Positions 15,698 to 24,605 of a stretch of DNA of 45,088 bases are shown in pieces. The notes under the pieces were generated by a model. That model was not told the origin of the DNA. It saw only the letters and a list, made by a program, of their open reading frames with translations, and did not search any database. The stretch comes from an uncultured Eubacteriales bacterium (GTDB lineage Bacteria > Bacillota > Clostridia > Lachnospirales > Lachnospiraceae), in assembly GCA_900318405.1 (NCBI GenBank), contig ONKP01000017.1:1-45088 (forward strand), in the 5' to 3' direction. The translations under genes were made by a program, and so were the position numbers. The stretch's first letter is position 1, and the number at the start of each line of letters is the position of its first letter.

Positions 15698-16945
15698 ATG
15701 CTGAAAAATGGAAAACCGGAACTTCTGATACCGGCGAGCTGCCTGGAGGTTCTGAAGGTGGCGGTGGCCTTTGGCGCAGATGCCGTGTATATCGGCGGAG
15801 ACATGTACGGTCTCCGGGCCAGGGCGAAGAATTTCAGCCATGATGACATGCGGGAGGGCATTGCCTATGCCCATGCGCACGGCGTGAAGGTTCATGTGAC
15901 CGTCAATATCATGGCACATAATCAGGATCTGGAGGGCGTGCGCGCTTATCTGGAAGAACTGCGGGATCTCGGCCCCGATGCGCTGATCATTGCGGATCCG
16001 GGTATTTTTACCATGGCAGGGGAGATCTGTCCGGAGATCGAGCGACATGTGAGCACGCAGATGAGCACAACCAATTACCTGTCGGCGCGCTTCTGGTATG
16101 CACAGGGCGCGAAGCGCATTGTGACGGCGCGCGAGCTCTCGCTGGATGAGATCCGCGTCCTGCGGAAAAATATGCCGGCCGACATGGCGCTCGAGTCCTT
16201 TGTTCACGGTGCGATGTGCATCTCGTATTCAGGCCGCTGCCTGCTGTCCAATTATTTCACAGGGCGGGACGCCAATCAGGGCGCCTGCACGCATCCCTGC
16301 CGCTGGAAGTACGTGGTCATGGAGGAGTCGCGGCCGGGACAGTACCTTCCGGTGGAGGAAAATGAACGGGGAACCTATATTTTTAATTCGAAGGATCTCT
16401 GCATGATCGAGCATGTGCCCGATCTGATCGATGCCGGCATTGACAGCTGGAAGATCGAGGGCCGCATGAAGACGGCGCTTTACGTGGCGACGGCGGCGCG
16501 GACTTACCGGAAAGCCATCGATGACTACATGGAGGACCCGGCGCTGTATGAGAAAAATCTGCCGTGGTACCGTGAGCAGATCGCAGACTGCACGATCCGG
16601 AACTTCACGACGGGATTCTATTACGGGAAGCCTTCGGCGGAAGACCAGATCTATGACAGCAATACCTACACGACCAATTATGTGTATCTGGGCTGTGTGG
16701 ATCATATCGATGAAAACGGCTGTGCGGTGATCAGCCAGAAAAACAAGTTCTATGTGGGTGACCGGATCGAGGTCATGAAGCCGGACGGCTCGAATCCGGA
16801 GGTGACGGTGCGGAGCATCACGGATGCTGACGGTACGCCGATGGAGTCGGCGCCGCATCCCCAGCAGGAGCTTCACGTGGACCTCGGCATGCGGCCGGAG
16901 CCGTTTGATATCCTGCGTATCCGCAAGAGCGGGCAGGATGCCTGA
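15698..16945 (+). CDS. trhP: U32 family protein, tRNA uridine-34 hydroxylation (TrhP-like)
   Basis: A 415-aa member of the U32 'peptidase' family. It shows PELLIPASCLEVLKVAVAFGADAVYIGG, then the family signature ESFVHGAMCISYSGRCLLSNYFTGRDANQGAC with Cys residues that likely bind an Fe-S cluster, and WKIEGRMK. A C-terminal beta-barrel region follows (VGDRIEVM). Members next to trmR are known to be needed for ho5U34 from prephenate. Bacillus has two such genes (yrrN, yrrO); only one is here, closest in size to YrrO. A peptidase function is less likely. Confidence 0.85.
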   Translation: MLKNGKPELLIPASCLEVLKVAVAFGADAVYIGGDMYGLRARAKNFSHDDMREGIAYAHAHGVKVHVTVNIMAHNQDLEGVRAYLEELRDLGPDALIIADPGIFTMAGEICPEIERHVSTQMSTTNYLSARFWYAQGAKRIVTARELSLDEIRVLRKNMPADMALESFVHGAMCISYSGRCLLSNYFTGRDANQGACTHPCRWKYVVMEESRPGQYLPVEENERGTYIFNSKDLCMIEHVPDLIDAGIDSWKIEGRMKTALYVATAARTYRKAIDDYMEDPALYEKNLPWYREQIADCTIRNFTTGFYYGKPSAEDQIYDSNTYTTNYVYLGCVDHIDENGCAVISQKNKFYVGDRIEVMKPDGSNPEVTVRSITDADGTPMESAPHPQQELHVDLGMRPEPFDILRIRKSGQDA

Positions 16946-16967
16946 AATTTTCAGCGCAGATTTTAAT

Positions 16968-17391
16968 CCAGAATACAGATGCCTCCACCCGCAACAGAGC
17001 GATGAGCACTTGCTGAGAGCGACCGTAGGGAAGCTCGAAGCTTATGACACGAAGTGTGATGCGGTGTGCGAGCAGTGAGCCACGTCCGCACACACGAAGT
17101 GTGATGCGGTGGGGCGAGCGCCGCGTCAGACCGACGAAGTCGGTCGTGCGACGCCTGTCAGCGCAGTTAGCGAGCTTTAGCGAGCTTACAAGCTGACAGC
17201 TCTCGCTCGTCCTCGACGCAGCGGTGGTAAGCGCATTACGCGAGCAGTGAGCCGCATCCGTACACGCAAAGCGTGATACGGTGAGGCGAACGCCGCGATA
17301 ACGTGATAAAACCCGCGAAGCGAGTTTTATCACGTCAGCTAACCACCGGCGTCTGCGGATGGTTGCGGGTTGGAGGCATCTGTGTCTCTGG
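16968..17391. mobile_element. Non-autonomous MITE-like structured repeat element (copy A)
   Basis: A 424-bp stretch with matching ends: CAGATGCCTCCACCCGCAAC (16976-16995) is inverted at 17362-17382 with one extra T, and CCAGA at the outer left (16968) matches TCTGG at the outer right (17387-17391). The inside is packed with hairpins: CCGCA...TGCGG around GTGTG (17086-17108), GACCGAC-GAA-GTCGGTC (about 17128-17145), and a 12-bp stem at 17301-17312/17324-17335. A 58-bp unit occurs twice (17068-17125, 17240-17297). No ORF of note and no clear target duplication. Confidence 0.75.
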
Positions 17392-17773
17392 AGGTCTTGT
17401 CAGATAAACAGCAATGCAAGGGGATGTGAACACTGACCAGACATATATTTATATTTTTTGCTTGCTATAACAGAAAAATAAGTATACTATAAGAATATGT
17501 TTATGCTATTGATGTATTTGCACAATCATAACAGGTGCAGAACCATTCCTATCTGATTTATTTCAGGACAAGTGATGTCCGTCTGGCATTTCCAATATCA
17601 TATTTTTTTCTGTAATTTCCGTGATACATTTCTAATATTCCCTATTCTCCATTTCATTAGCTTCCAGAGTCTCAGTATTCTCAATTTTTCAGCTTCTTAT
17701 CCATTTTATTTGCGTTCACAGTAATCGATCCACTGTACTTTTTTATGGGTTTTCAACCCGGAAGGGAGAGGCG
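17392..17773 (+). other. AT-rich, pyrimidine-biased gap before comM
   Basis: About 380 bp of AT-rich DNA with no ORF. A promoter-like pair TTGCTA (17462-17467), 17-bp spacer, TACTAT (17485-17490) is the best candidate for comM transcription. From about 17560 to 17730 the plus strand is strongly T/C rich. Nothing else recognised. Confidence 0.4.
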
Positions 17774-19471
17774 ATGTTCTGCAGTGTGCAGTCTGCGTCA
17801 ATTTCAGGCGTAGAGGTGATACCGGTTTCGGTCGAGGTCGACGTGAGCAGCGGTATGCCTTATTTTTCCATGGTGGGCTTTGTCTCCTCACAGGTAAAGG
17901 AGGCACAGGAACGTGTGCGCACCGCGATACGGAACCTCGGCATGTCGATTCCGCCCAAGCGGATCACGGTGAACCTGGCGCCGGGAAGCGTGAGAAAGGA
18001 GGGAACCAGATTTGACCTGCCGATCGCAGTCGCGATTCTGGAAGCCCTCGGCAGCATCCGTCCTGAGACATTTGGAAAAATGATGATCATCGGCGAGCTT
18101 CATCTGGACGGCAGTGTGCAGGGAATCGCGGGTGTGCTGCCGAGTGTCATCCGTGCAAGAGATCTGGGGTGCCATACGTGTATTATTCCCGCTGCCAATC
18201 TGGCTGAAGGACGGGCGGTGGAGGGGATGAAGATCATAGGCATCCGGCATCTCAAGGATCTGATTTCGCTTGATCAGGGAAAGCCTGTTCCTGATGAAAA
18301 AACCTTCGGTGAAAGTGCAGTGAACTGTATTGGAGATCGTGCGGGCGGGGAATATACAGAACACAGTGCAGATGGTGCTGCTACGGGTGAACATGCTGAC
18401 GGCAGTACTGATGACAAGGCTGTCGGGGGATATGCAGGATTCAGACCTGATGATATGGCGGTTGAGGCAGTTGTCAGGCGGGAGGCGAGTCGGAAGGATT
18501 TCAGCGATATTCACGGGCAGAGTGCTGTCAAAAGGGCTGCCGTGATCGCCGCCGCAGGATTTCACAACCTCCTGCTGAGCGGGCCGCCGGGGTCGGGCAA
18601 GTCTATGGCAGCGGAACGGATTCCTACGATCATGCCGCGGCTTTCTCCGTCGGAGAGCCTTGAGATTTCGCAGATCTACAGCATCGTCGGCCTGCTCCCG
18701 CCGGGCGTGGCACTGATGACAGAACGTCCCTTCCGCGCTCCGCATCATACCATCACGGGTGCTGCGCTGTGCGGTGGAGGTATCAATCCGAAACCCGGGG
18801 AGATCACGCTTGCGCATCGCGGCGTTCTTTTTCTCGACGAGCTTCCGGAGATGGCTCCGTCTACGGCAGAGATGCTGCGGCAGCCGCTGGAAACGCACCG
18901 GATCACGATCGCGAGAAGCGGCGGCACCTGCACATTTCCCGCATCTTTTTTGCTGGTGGCAGCCATGAACCCATGTCCGTGCGGCTGTTTTCCCGATATG
19001 AACAGGTGTACCTGCACGCCGAAGATGATCATGAGCTATCAGGCACGCGTGAGTCAGGCACTTTTGGACAGAATCGATCTCCGCTGTGATGTGCCGGCTG
19101 CTTCCTATGAGGATCTGGCGGACACCAGCCCTGATCCCGTGAGTTCTGCCGTCATGCGGGAAAAGGTCATGCGCGTACTGGATATCCAGAAAGAAAGGTA
19201 CCGTGGACGCTATATCCTTTTCAACAGTGAGCTCGGAGCATCGGATATCCGCCGGTTCTGTTCCCTCACGGGCGAGGCGGAGAGGATGATGGAAAGCGCT
19301 TTTCGAAGCCTGGGGCTCTCCGCCAGAGGATACCATCACGCGATGCGGGTTTCGAGGACGATCGCAGATCTGGAAGGCTCGGATACCATCCATGAAGCCT
19401 GTGTCAGCGAGGCGCTCTGCTTCCGAAGCCGTGAAAATGATGAGGTGCAGCGGATGTTTGCAGGTCATTGA
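17774..19471 (+). CDS. comM: YifB/ComM family Mg-chelatase-like AAA+ ATPase
   Basis: A 565-aa protein. The N-terminal Lon-like/ChlI-type domain (FCSVQSASISGVEVIPVSVEVDVSSG; about 1-175) is followed by an AAA+ core with Walker A GPPGSGKS, RPFRAPHHT, Walker B GVLFLDELPE and the C-terminal Mg-chelatase-related region. ComM in Gram-negatives is a branch-migration helicase that aids integration of transformed DNA; the adjacent dprA fits this. Between the two domains lies an unusual Gly/Asp/Ala-rich insert of about 60 residues (around 185-245). The ATG follows GGAAGGGAG. Confidence 0.92.
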   Translation: MFCSVQSASISGVEVIPVSVEVDVSSGMPYFSMVGFVSSQVKEAQERVRTAIRNLGMSIPPKRITVNLAPGSVRKEGTRFDLPIAVAILEALGSIRPETFGKMMIIGELHLDGSVQGIAGVLPSVIRARDLGCHTCIIPAANLAEGRAVEGMKIIGIRHLKDLISLDQGKPVPDEKTFGESAVNCIGDRAGGEYTEHSADGAATGEHADGSTDDKAVGGYAGFRPDDMAVEAVVRREASRKDFSDIHGQSAVKRAAVIAAAGFHNLLLSGPPGSGKSMAAERIPTIMPRLSPSESLEISQIYSIVGLLPPGVALMTERPFRAPHHTITGAALCGGGINPKPGEITLAHRGVLFLDELPEMAPSTAEMLRQPLETHRITIARSGGTCTFPASFLLVAAMNPCPCGCFPDMNRCTCTPKMIMSYQARVSQALLDRIDLRCDVPAASYEDLADTSPDPVSSAVMREKVMRVLDIQKERYRGRYILFNSELGASDIRRFCSLTGEAERMMESAFRSLGLSARGYHHAMRVSRTIADLEGSDTIHEACVSEALCFRSRENDEVQRMFAGH

Positions 19472-19501
19472 CGTTACCTTGTGCTTTTGGTAAGGCGGAT
19501 C

Positions 19502-19654
19502 ATGAAGTACAGGGAAAATCTGCCGGGTATCTGGTACAGAAAGCTGCGAACGAATAAGAAAATGCTTTGTGATGATGGGTTAAGGGAGAAATCGGTGTCC
19601 GATGAGGGAGTAAAACAGAATTTGTTGACCGGTGACGGAGAGAAGGTGGGGTGA
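19502..19654 (+). CDS. Possible 50-aa small ORF immediately before dprA
   Basis: An ORF starting ATG at 19502 (MKYRENLPGIWYRKLRTNK) with AAGGCGG just upstream, ending at TGA 19652-19654 directly before the dprA ATG and in the same reading frame. No similarity recognised. It could be a leader peptide coupling translation to dprA, or chance. Confidence 0.25.
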   Translation: MKYRENLPGIWYRKLRTNKKMLCDDGLREKSVSDEGVKQNLLTGDGEKVG

Positions 19655-20890
19655 ATGATGCAGACAGATATGCTTGAGAAAGACAGAAGGATAGCCGCGG
19701 ACGGGGATGAGCAGGGCAAAACGGGTAGAAGCACTGAAAAAAACATGGATAAAAACACGGATACCTCAGAACGGCCGCTTTCTGTGAAAACAGAGCAGAT
19801 ATCCGGTCATAAGGTGGAGTCATCTGAGGTAAAAACAGAGCAGATATCCGGTCATAAGACGGAGTCATCTGAGGTAAAAACAGGCGTGAATTACGAGCGC
19901 AATCTGCGGCGGGAGAATGACGGGAAGGTCCTGCAGGAGATTCGGATGATTCGACGGGATGATCCAGATTATCCGCCGCAGTTTATGCATTATGCCCGCA
20001 TGCCTGCGAGCTTTTATGTCCTTGGCGGGCTTCCGGATCCTGAGCGGAAAACTGTTGCCATCGTCGGCGCCAGAGGATGTTCTTCCTATGGAAAAGAGCA
20101 GGCAATGCTCTTCGGACGGGAACTCGCACAGGCGGGGGTGCAGGTGATCTCCGGGATGGCCTATGGGATCGACGCCTTTGGTCAGACCGGTGCGCTCGAT
20201 GGCGGAGGCCGGGTCTATGCCGTACTCGGTACAGGTGTGGACGTGTGTTATCCCAGACAGAATTATCCTCTGTATCGGAGAATTCTTCGCGAAGGCGGCG
20301 GTATTATCTCTGAATTTGAACCGGGCACACCGCCGGACGGCTGGCATTTTCCCATTCGAAATCGCCTGATCAGTGCGCTGGCAGATGTGGTGCTTGTCGT
20401 GGAAGCCAGGCCCAGGAGCGGCTCACTGATTACGGCGGACTATGCGATGGAACAGGGAAAATCAATCTATGCGGTACCGGGGCGGAACGGAGACGATCTG
20501 AGCTGCGGATGCAACCGGCTGATCGCGCAGGGTGCCGGGATTGCCTGGACGCCTGCTGTCATTCTGGAAGAACTCGGATTTACGTGTGAGGAAGAAGCTT
20601 TCTGTCCGGAATCAGACGGATCTGTCAAAGACGATGCTGACGGAGCTGAGGTTGAGGTAAAAAAACGTGTGAACAAGCCCCGCGGTGGGAAATCGGAGCT
20701 TCCTGCCAGATGGGAGCATGCCGACGATTTTGGTAAAATCTTCGGGCATCTGGAAAGCTCACCGAAAAGCATGCATGTGCTGATCACGCAGAGCGGCCTC
20801 AGCCCGTCGACTGTCGCCAGTACGTTGATGCAGCTGTGCGTGTCGGGATACGTGGAAGAATCGGCACCGGGGTATTTCCGCAGGAAGTGA
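19655..20890 (+). CDS. dprA: DNA processing protein DprA
   Basis: A 411-aa protein that loads RecA on incoming single-stranded DNA. The Rossmann-like DprA core starts near residue 125: AIVGARGCSSYG, VISGMAYGIDAFG, AVLGTGVDVCYP, SEFEPG, FPIRNRLISALAD, VVEARPRSGSLITADYAMEQGK. A winged-helix (DML1-like) domain follows at the C-terminus. The first roughly 90 residues are a charged, low-complexity extension including two exact-length 15-residue repeats (VKTEQISGHK.ESSE). The RBS is weak (GGTGGGG), and ATG 19658 is an alternative. Confidence 0.92.
   Translation: MMQTDMLEKDRRIAADGDEQGKTGRSTEKNMDKNTDTSERPLSVKTEQISGHKVESSEVKTEQISGHKTESSEVKTGVNYERNLRRENDGKVLQEIRMIRRDDPDYPPQFMHYARMPASFYVLGGLPDPERKTVAIVGARGCSSYGKEQAMLFGRELAQAGVQVISGMAYGIDAFGQTGALDGGGRVYAVLGTGVDVCYPRQNYPLYRRILREGGGIISEFEPGTPPDGWHFPIRNRLISALADVVLVVEARPRSGSLITADYAMEQGKSIYAVPGRNGDDLSCGCNRLIAQGAGIAWTPAVILEELGFTCEEEAFCPESDGSVKDDADGAEVEVKKRVNKPRGGKSELPARWEHADDFGKIFGHLESSPKSMHVLITQSGLSPSTVASTLMQLCVSGYVEESAPGYFRRK
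19784..19885 (+). repeat. 45-bp tandem repeat inside dprA
   Basis: Two full 45-bp units (19784-19828, 19829-19873) and a partial third encode VKTEQISGHK.ESSE. The units differ at only a few positions, so the duplication is recent. Confidence 0.85.
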
Positions 20891-21195
20891 TCGAAACACT
20901 GCGATGAAACAGACAGGAGAGAAAATCAGAAGAGGGCACCAGATGATAGAAGAGAGAAAATCAGGATGTGATACTGGAAGATAACAGAAGGAAAAATAAG
21001 GTAAAAGTATAACAAAAGGGAGCAATGAGAAGAAAAACGAGAGTGATAAGAGGTTGACTGAAGGATTACAGGAGAACCGCAGGCGGTCGAACTTTGGGTT
21101 GCGTGTGCCATATTTTTGCGTTATAGTGCTATGCGAAACTGTTTTCAAGGCGGAGCAGAGGCATTTCCGCCATGGATAACTCAGGAGGAATCGCT
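20891..21195 (+). other. Purine-rich gap before topA
   Basis: From about 20905 to 21060 the plus strand is almost entirely A/G, with GAGAGAAAATCAG occurring twice. No gene recognised. The topA promoter lies at the right end. Confidence 0.4.
21099..21127 (+). promoter_or_regulatory. Putative topA promoter
   Basis: TTGCGT (21099-21104), 17-bp spacer, TATAGT (21122-21127), about 70 bp before the topA start. Confidence 0.55.
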
Positions 21196-23298
21196 TTGGC
21201 TAACAATCTTGTTATTGTGGAGTCACCAACCAAAGTCAAACCTGTCCAGAAATTTCTGGGCAAAAATTATACGGTTCTCGCATCAAACGGTCATGTGCGG
21301 GATCTGCCGAAGAGCAGTCTCGGCATTGACATCGAACATGACTTCGAACCCAGATATATAACAATCAGGGGCAAAGGCCCTCTCGTTGCATCGCTGAAGA
21401 AGGCAGCGGATAAGGCGGATAAGGTTTTCCTCGCAACCGACCCCGATCGCGAGGGAGAGGCAATTGCATGGCATCTGTCCAAGGCGCTGAAGCTGGACGA
21501 GCACAAGATGCACCGCATTACTTTTAATGAGATCACAAAAACAGCGGTTAAGGCTTCACTGAAAAATGCACGCGATATCGACATGAATCTGGTCGATGAG
21601 CAGCAGGCCAGGCGCTGTCTGGACCGCATGGTGGGCTATGAGATCAGCCCTCTTCTGTGGAAGAAGATCAAGCGCGGGCTCTCGGCAGGACGTGTGCAGT
21701 CTGTGGCTCTCCGCATCATCGCGGACCGTGAGAATGAGATCAATGCGTTTATTCCGCAGGAATACTGGACGCTTGACGCGGAATTTAAAACGGAGGGCGC
21801 TGATAAACCTCTGACAGCTCATTTTTACGGGGGTAAGGATGGAAAGATCGACATCGCATCGAAGGAACAGCTCGACGGCATCCTTCATGATCTCGATGGC
21901 TCGGTCTTCTCTGTGAAAGATGTGAAAAAGGGTGAGCGCATCCGCAAGGCGCCGCTTCCTTTTACGACAAGTACCCTGCAGCAGGAAGCCTCGAAGACGC
22001 TGAACATGTCTACGTCGAGGACGATGCAGATCGCCCAGCAGCTTTATGAGGGCATTGAACTTCCCAAAGAAGGCGTCGTCGGTATGATCTCCTATCTGAG
22101 AACGGATTCCACCCGTATTTCGGAAGAGGCTGATCAGCAGGCACGCAAATACATCGGTGAGCAGTACGGAGCAAATTACGTGGCATCCGGAGCGACGACG
22201 GAGAATAAAAACCGCAACGCGCAGGACGCACATGAGGCAATCAGGCCCACGGATATCTCACGCACACCGGTTATGGTCAAGGAGTACCTCTCCAGAGATC
22301 AGTTCCGTCTGTACCAGCTGATCTGGCGCCGCTTTGCCGCCAGCCGTATGGCGGAAGCCAGATATGAGACGAATACCGTGCACATCACGGACGGCAGATA
22401 TATTTTTAACGCATCAGCATCCAGAGTGAAATTTGACGGTTTCCTTTCCGTTTACAACGACACCGAGAAGAAACTGGAAAACGACCATCTGAACGGCGTG
22501 CAGGAAGACAGTGTTCTGAAGCTGGAAAAATTTGATCCGGAGCAGCATTTTACGCAGCCGCCGGCTCATTACACCGAAGCTTCGCTCGTGCGGACGCTGG
22601 AAGAGCTGGGCATCGGACGTCCGAGTACCTATGCGCCGACCATTTCGACGATCATCAACCGTCACTATGTGACACGGGAGAAGAAAAATCTCTATATCAC
22701 GGAGCTTGGCGAGGCAGTGAACAATATGATGCTGGAGGCTTTCCCCAGTATTGTCAATGTGGACTTCACGGCGAACATGGAGCAGCTGCTCGATGCCGTC
22801 GGCACGGGAAAAATCCAGTGGAAGACGATCATCCGGAATTTCTGGCCGGATCTGGAGGAATCTGTTCATCAGGCAGAGATGAACCTTGAAAAGGTAAAGA
22901 TCGAGGACGAGGTCACCGATGTAATCTGTGAAAACTGCGGGCGTCACATGGTCGTCAAGTACGGCCCGCACGGCAAGTTCCTCGCCTGCCCCGGTTTCCC
23001 CGAGTGCCGGAATACCAAGCCCTACTTTGAAAAAACAGGTGTCAGATGCCCGAAGTGCGGCGGCGAGATCCTGATGAAAAAGACGCGAAAGGGACGTCGC
23101 TATTACGGATGTGAAAATTATCCGACCTGCGATTTCATGTCCTGGCAGAAACCTTCCAACACGCGCTGTCCGAAGTGCGGCGGCTATATGATCGAAAAGG
23201 GCAACAAACTGGTCTGCGCCGACAAGGAATGCGGGTGCGTGATTCCGCTCGAACCTAAAAAGGAAGCAGGTGTGTCAACAGACAAAGTTGACAGATAA
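21196..23298 (+). CDS. topA: DNA topoisomerase I (type IA)
   Basis: A 700-aa topoisomerase relaxing negative supercoils. The TOPRIM domain is at the N-terminus (LVIVESPTKVKPVQKFLG; DPDREGEAIAWH), followed by RAGRVQS-like SAGRVQSVALR and the active-site tyrosine in MISYLRTDSTRIS. The C-terminus has zinc-ribbon modules with Cys pairs at CENCGRHM, CPKCGGEIL and CPKCGGYMI. The start is probably TTG 21196 (AGGAGG 7 nt upstream; product begins MANNLVIVESPTK); an in-frame ATG at 21172 lacks a good RBS. codY follows, the usual order in Lachnospiraceae. Confidence 0.95.
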   Translation: MANNLVIVESPTKVKPVQKFLGKNYTVLASNGHVRDLPKSSLGIDIEHDFEPRYITIRGKGPLVASLKKAADKADKVFLATDPDREGEAIAWHLSKALKLDEHKMHRITFNEITKTAVKASLKNARDIDMNLVDEQQARRCLDRMVGYEISPLLWKKIKRGLSAGRVQSVALRIIADRENEINAFIPQEYWTLDAEFKTEGADKPLTAHFYGGKDGKIDIASKEQLDGILHDLDGSVFSVKDVKKGERIRKAPLPFTTSTLQQEASKTLNMSTSRTMQIAQQLYEGIELPKEGVVGMISYLRTDSTRISEEADQQARKYIGEQYGANYVASGATTENKNRNAQDAHEAIRPTDISRTPVMVKEYLSRDQFRLYQLIWRRFAASRMAEARYETNTVHITDGRYIFNASASRVKFDGFLSVYNDTEKKLENDHLNGVQEDSVLKLEKFDPEQHFTQPPAHYTEASLVRTLEELGIGRPSTYAPTISTIINRHYVTREKKNLYITELGEAVNNMMLEAFPSIVNVDFTANMEQLLDAVGTGKIQWKTIIRNFWPDLEESVHQAEMNLEKVKIEDEVTDVICENCGRHMVVKYGPHGKFLACPGFPECRNTKPYFEKTGVRCPKCGGEILMKKTRKGRRYYGCENYPTCDFMSWQKPSNTRCPKCGGYMIEKGNKLVCADKECGCVIPLEPKKEAGVSTDKVDR

Positions 23299-23345
23299 AA
23301 ATATATGACAAATTAAAATGCCATAATATTCATAAAATAATCAAG

Positions 23346-23360
23346 AAATTTCTGAAAAGT
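23346..23360 (+). promoter_or_regulatory. CodY-binding box in front of codY
   Basis: AAATTTCTGAAAAGT matches the CodY consensus AATTTTCWGAAAATT at 13 of 15 positions and ends one base before the -35 hexamer. Suggests autoregulation. Confidence 0.7.
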
Positions 23361-23361
23361 C

Positions 23362-23390
23362 TTGCCATTTCCGGGGAGAGATGATAGACT
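23362..23390 (+). promoter_or_regulatory. codY promoter
   Basis: TTGCCA (23362-23367), 17-bp spacer, TAGACT (23385-23390), 48 bp upstream of the codY ATG. Confidence 0.6.
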
Positions 23391-23438
23391 GTTTTTATTC
23401 CGATGAGTAGGGGAGTCAGGAGAAGGAGTGGAGCTCAG

Positions 23439-24245
23439 ATGAGTAGTGTAGAGCTGCTTGACAAAACGAGGAAGATCAATAATCTGCTTCACAATAACAA
23501 TTCAAGCAAGGTTGTCTTCAATGATATCTGCGCGGTTCTTGAGGAATGTCTTCATTCCAACGTGCTCGTCATCAGCAGAAAGGGTAAAGTGCTTGGCGTC
23601 GCCGTAAACAGCGGTGTTGAGGAGATCACGGATCTCATCACGGATGAAGTCGGGAGGCATGTGGACAAGCTGCTCAACGACAGGCTTCTCAGTGTCCTTT
23701 CTACCAAGGAAAATGTGAACATGAGTACGCTTGGCTTTGAGGATGAGAAGATCAACAGCAGATATACCGCTATCATCAATCCGATCGAGATTGCCGGAGA
23801 AAGACTCGGCACCGTCTTCATGTACCGCTATGAGCCGATGTATGATATCGACGATATCATCGTCAGCGAGTACGGAACAACTGTCGTAGGTCTGGAGATG
23901 ATGCGCTCAGTCAATGAGGAAAATGTGGAGGAGAATCGCAAGATTCAGGTCGTAAAATCTGCATTTGCCACGCTGTCCTATTCCGAACTGGAAGCTATTA
24001 TCCATATCTTCGATGAACTGGACGGCAATGAGGGCATCCTTGTAGCCAGCAAGATCGCCGACCGGGTAGGCATTACGAGATCCGTGATCGTGAATGCGCT
24101 CCGCAAGTTTGAGAGCGCAGGCGTGATCGAGTCCAAGTCGAGCGGCATGAAGGGTACGTATATCAAGGTGCTCAATGATTATATCTTCACCGAGCTCGAC
24201 GAGATCAAGCAGAAGAGAAACCACGATGATACGAAGGCGCACTGA
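23439..24245 (+). CDS. codY: GTP-sensing pleiotropic transcriptional repressor CodY
   Basis: A 268-aa regulator that represses nutrient-acquisition genes when GTP and branched-chain amino acids are plentiful. An N-terminal GAF domain (about 1-155) binds the amino acids; the C-terminal winged helix has the strongly conserved ASKIADRVGITRSVIVNALRKFESAGVIESKS. The ATG at 23439 follows AAGGAG; the ORF is open to 23403, but the start at MSSVELLDKTRKIN matches relatives. A promoter and a CodY box lie directly upstream, and a terminator follows. Confidence 0.96.
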   Translation: MSSVELLDKTRKINNLLHNNNSSKVVFNDICAVLEECLHSNVLVISRKGKVLGVAVNSGVEEITDLITDEVGRHVDKLLNDRLLSVLSTKENVNMSTLGFEDEKINSRYTAIINPIEIAGERLGTVFMYRYEPMYDIDDIIVSEYGTTVVGLEMMRSVNEENVEENRKIQVVKSAFATLSYSELEAIIHIFDELDGNEGILVASKIADRVGITRSVIVNALRKFESAGVIESKSSGMKGTYIKVLNDYIFTELDEIKQKRNHDDTKAH

Positions 24246-24327
24246 TGACGGTCCGACAGCCGGGGTGACCGGTGAGCGGCGTGTCATTTGAGCAATTCAA
24301 TAAAATAAAGTGAAGAATATTTGATGG

Positions 24328-24360
24328 AGAGCTGCCTGGTGACGGGCAGCTCTTTCTTTA
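24328..24360 (+). terminator. Intrinsic terminator after codY
   Basis: Stem AGAGCTGCC (24328-24336) / GGCAGCTCT (24345-24353), then TTCTTT. Confidence 0.88.
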
Positions 24361-24482
24361 CGCGAACAGAGAGCCACATCCGATCACGGATACAGTATAT
24401 GTAAATTAAAGAAAGATAAAGAAAAAAAGAGATTATTCGAGATAATTTGAAAAAATAGCGAATTATACGGATATAAATGCAG

Positions 24483-24511
24483 TTGCTAAACAGGGGCGTT
24501 TTACATATGAT
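24483..24511 (+). promoter_or_regulatory. groESL promoter
   Basis: TTGCTA (24483-24488), 17-bp spacer, TATGAT (24506-24511); the CIRCE operator follows 12 bp downstream, around the expected transcription start. Confidence 0.7.
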
Positions 24512-24523
24512 AAGCATTGTTGA

Positions 24524-24550
24524 GTAGCACTCAAATCAAATGAGTGCTAA
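24524..24550 (+). promoter_or_regulatory. CIRCE operator (HrcA-binding site)
   Basis: GTAGCACTC, nine bases, GAGTGCTAA. This differs at one position from the consensus TTAGCACTC-N9-GAGTGCTAA. HrcA repression of groESL is expected. Confidence 0.95.
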
Positions 24551-24605
24551 TAAGTTAGAAAATACAGGTAATTTGAAATACATAGGCAAAAGGAGGCCAT
24601 TGATC

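Noticed and set aside
15698..16945. Collagenase-like peptidase annotation for the U32 protein
   Set aside because: Neighbouring trmR and family knowledge favour tRNA ho5U34 formation; no protease residues can be pointed to.
17888..19468. Long antisense ORF (526 codons) opposite comM
   Set aside because: It shadows a clear comM gene; no family features, and openness follows from codon bias of the true gene.
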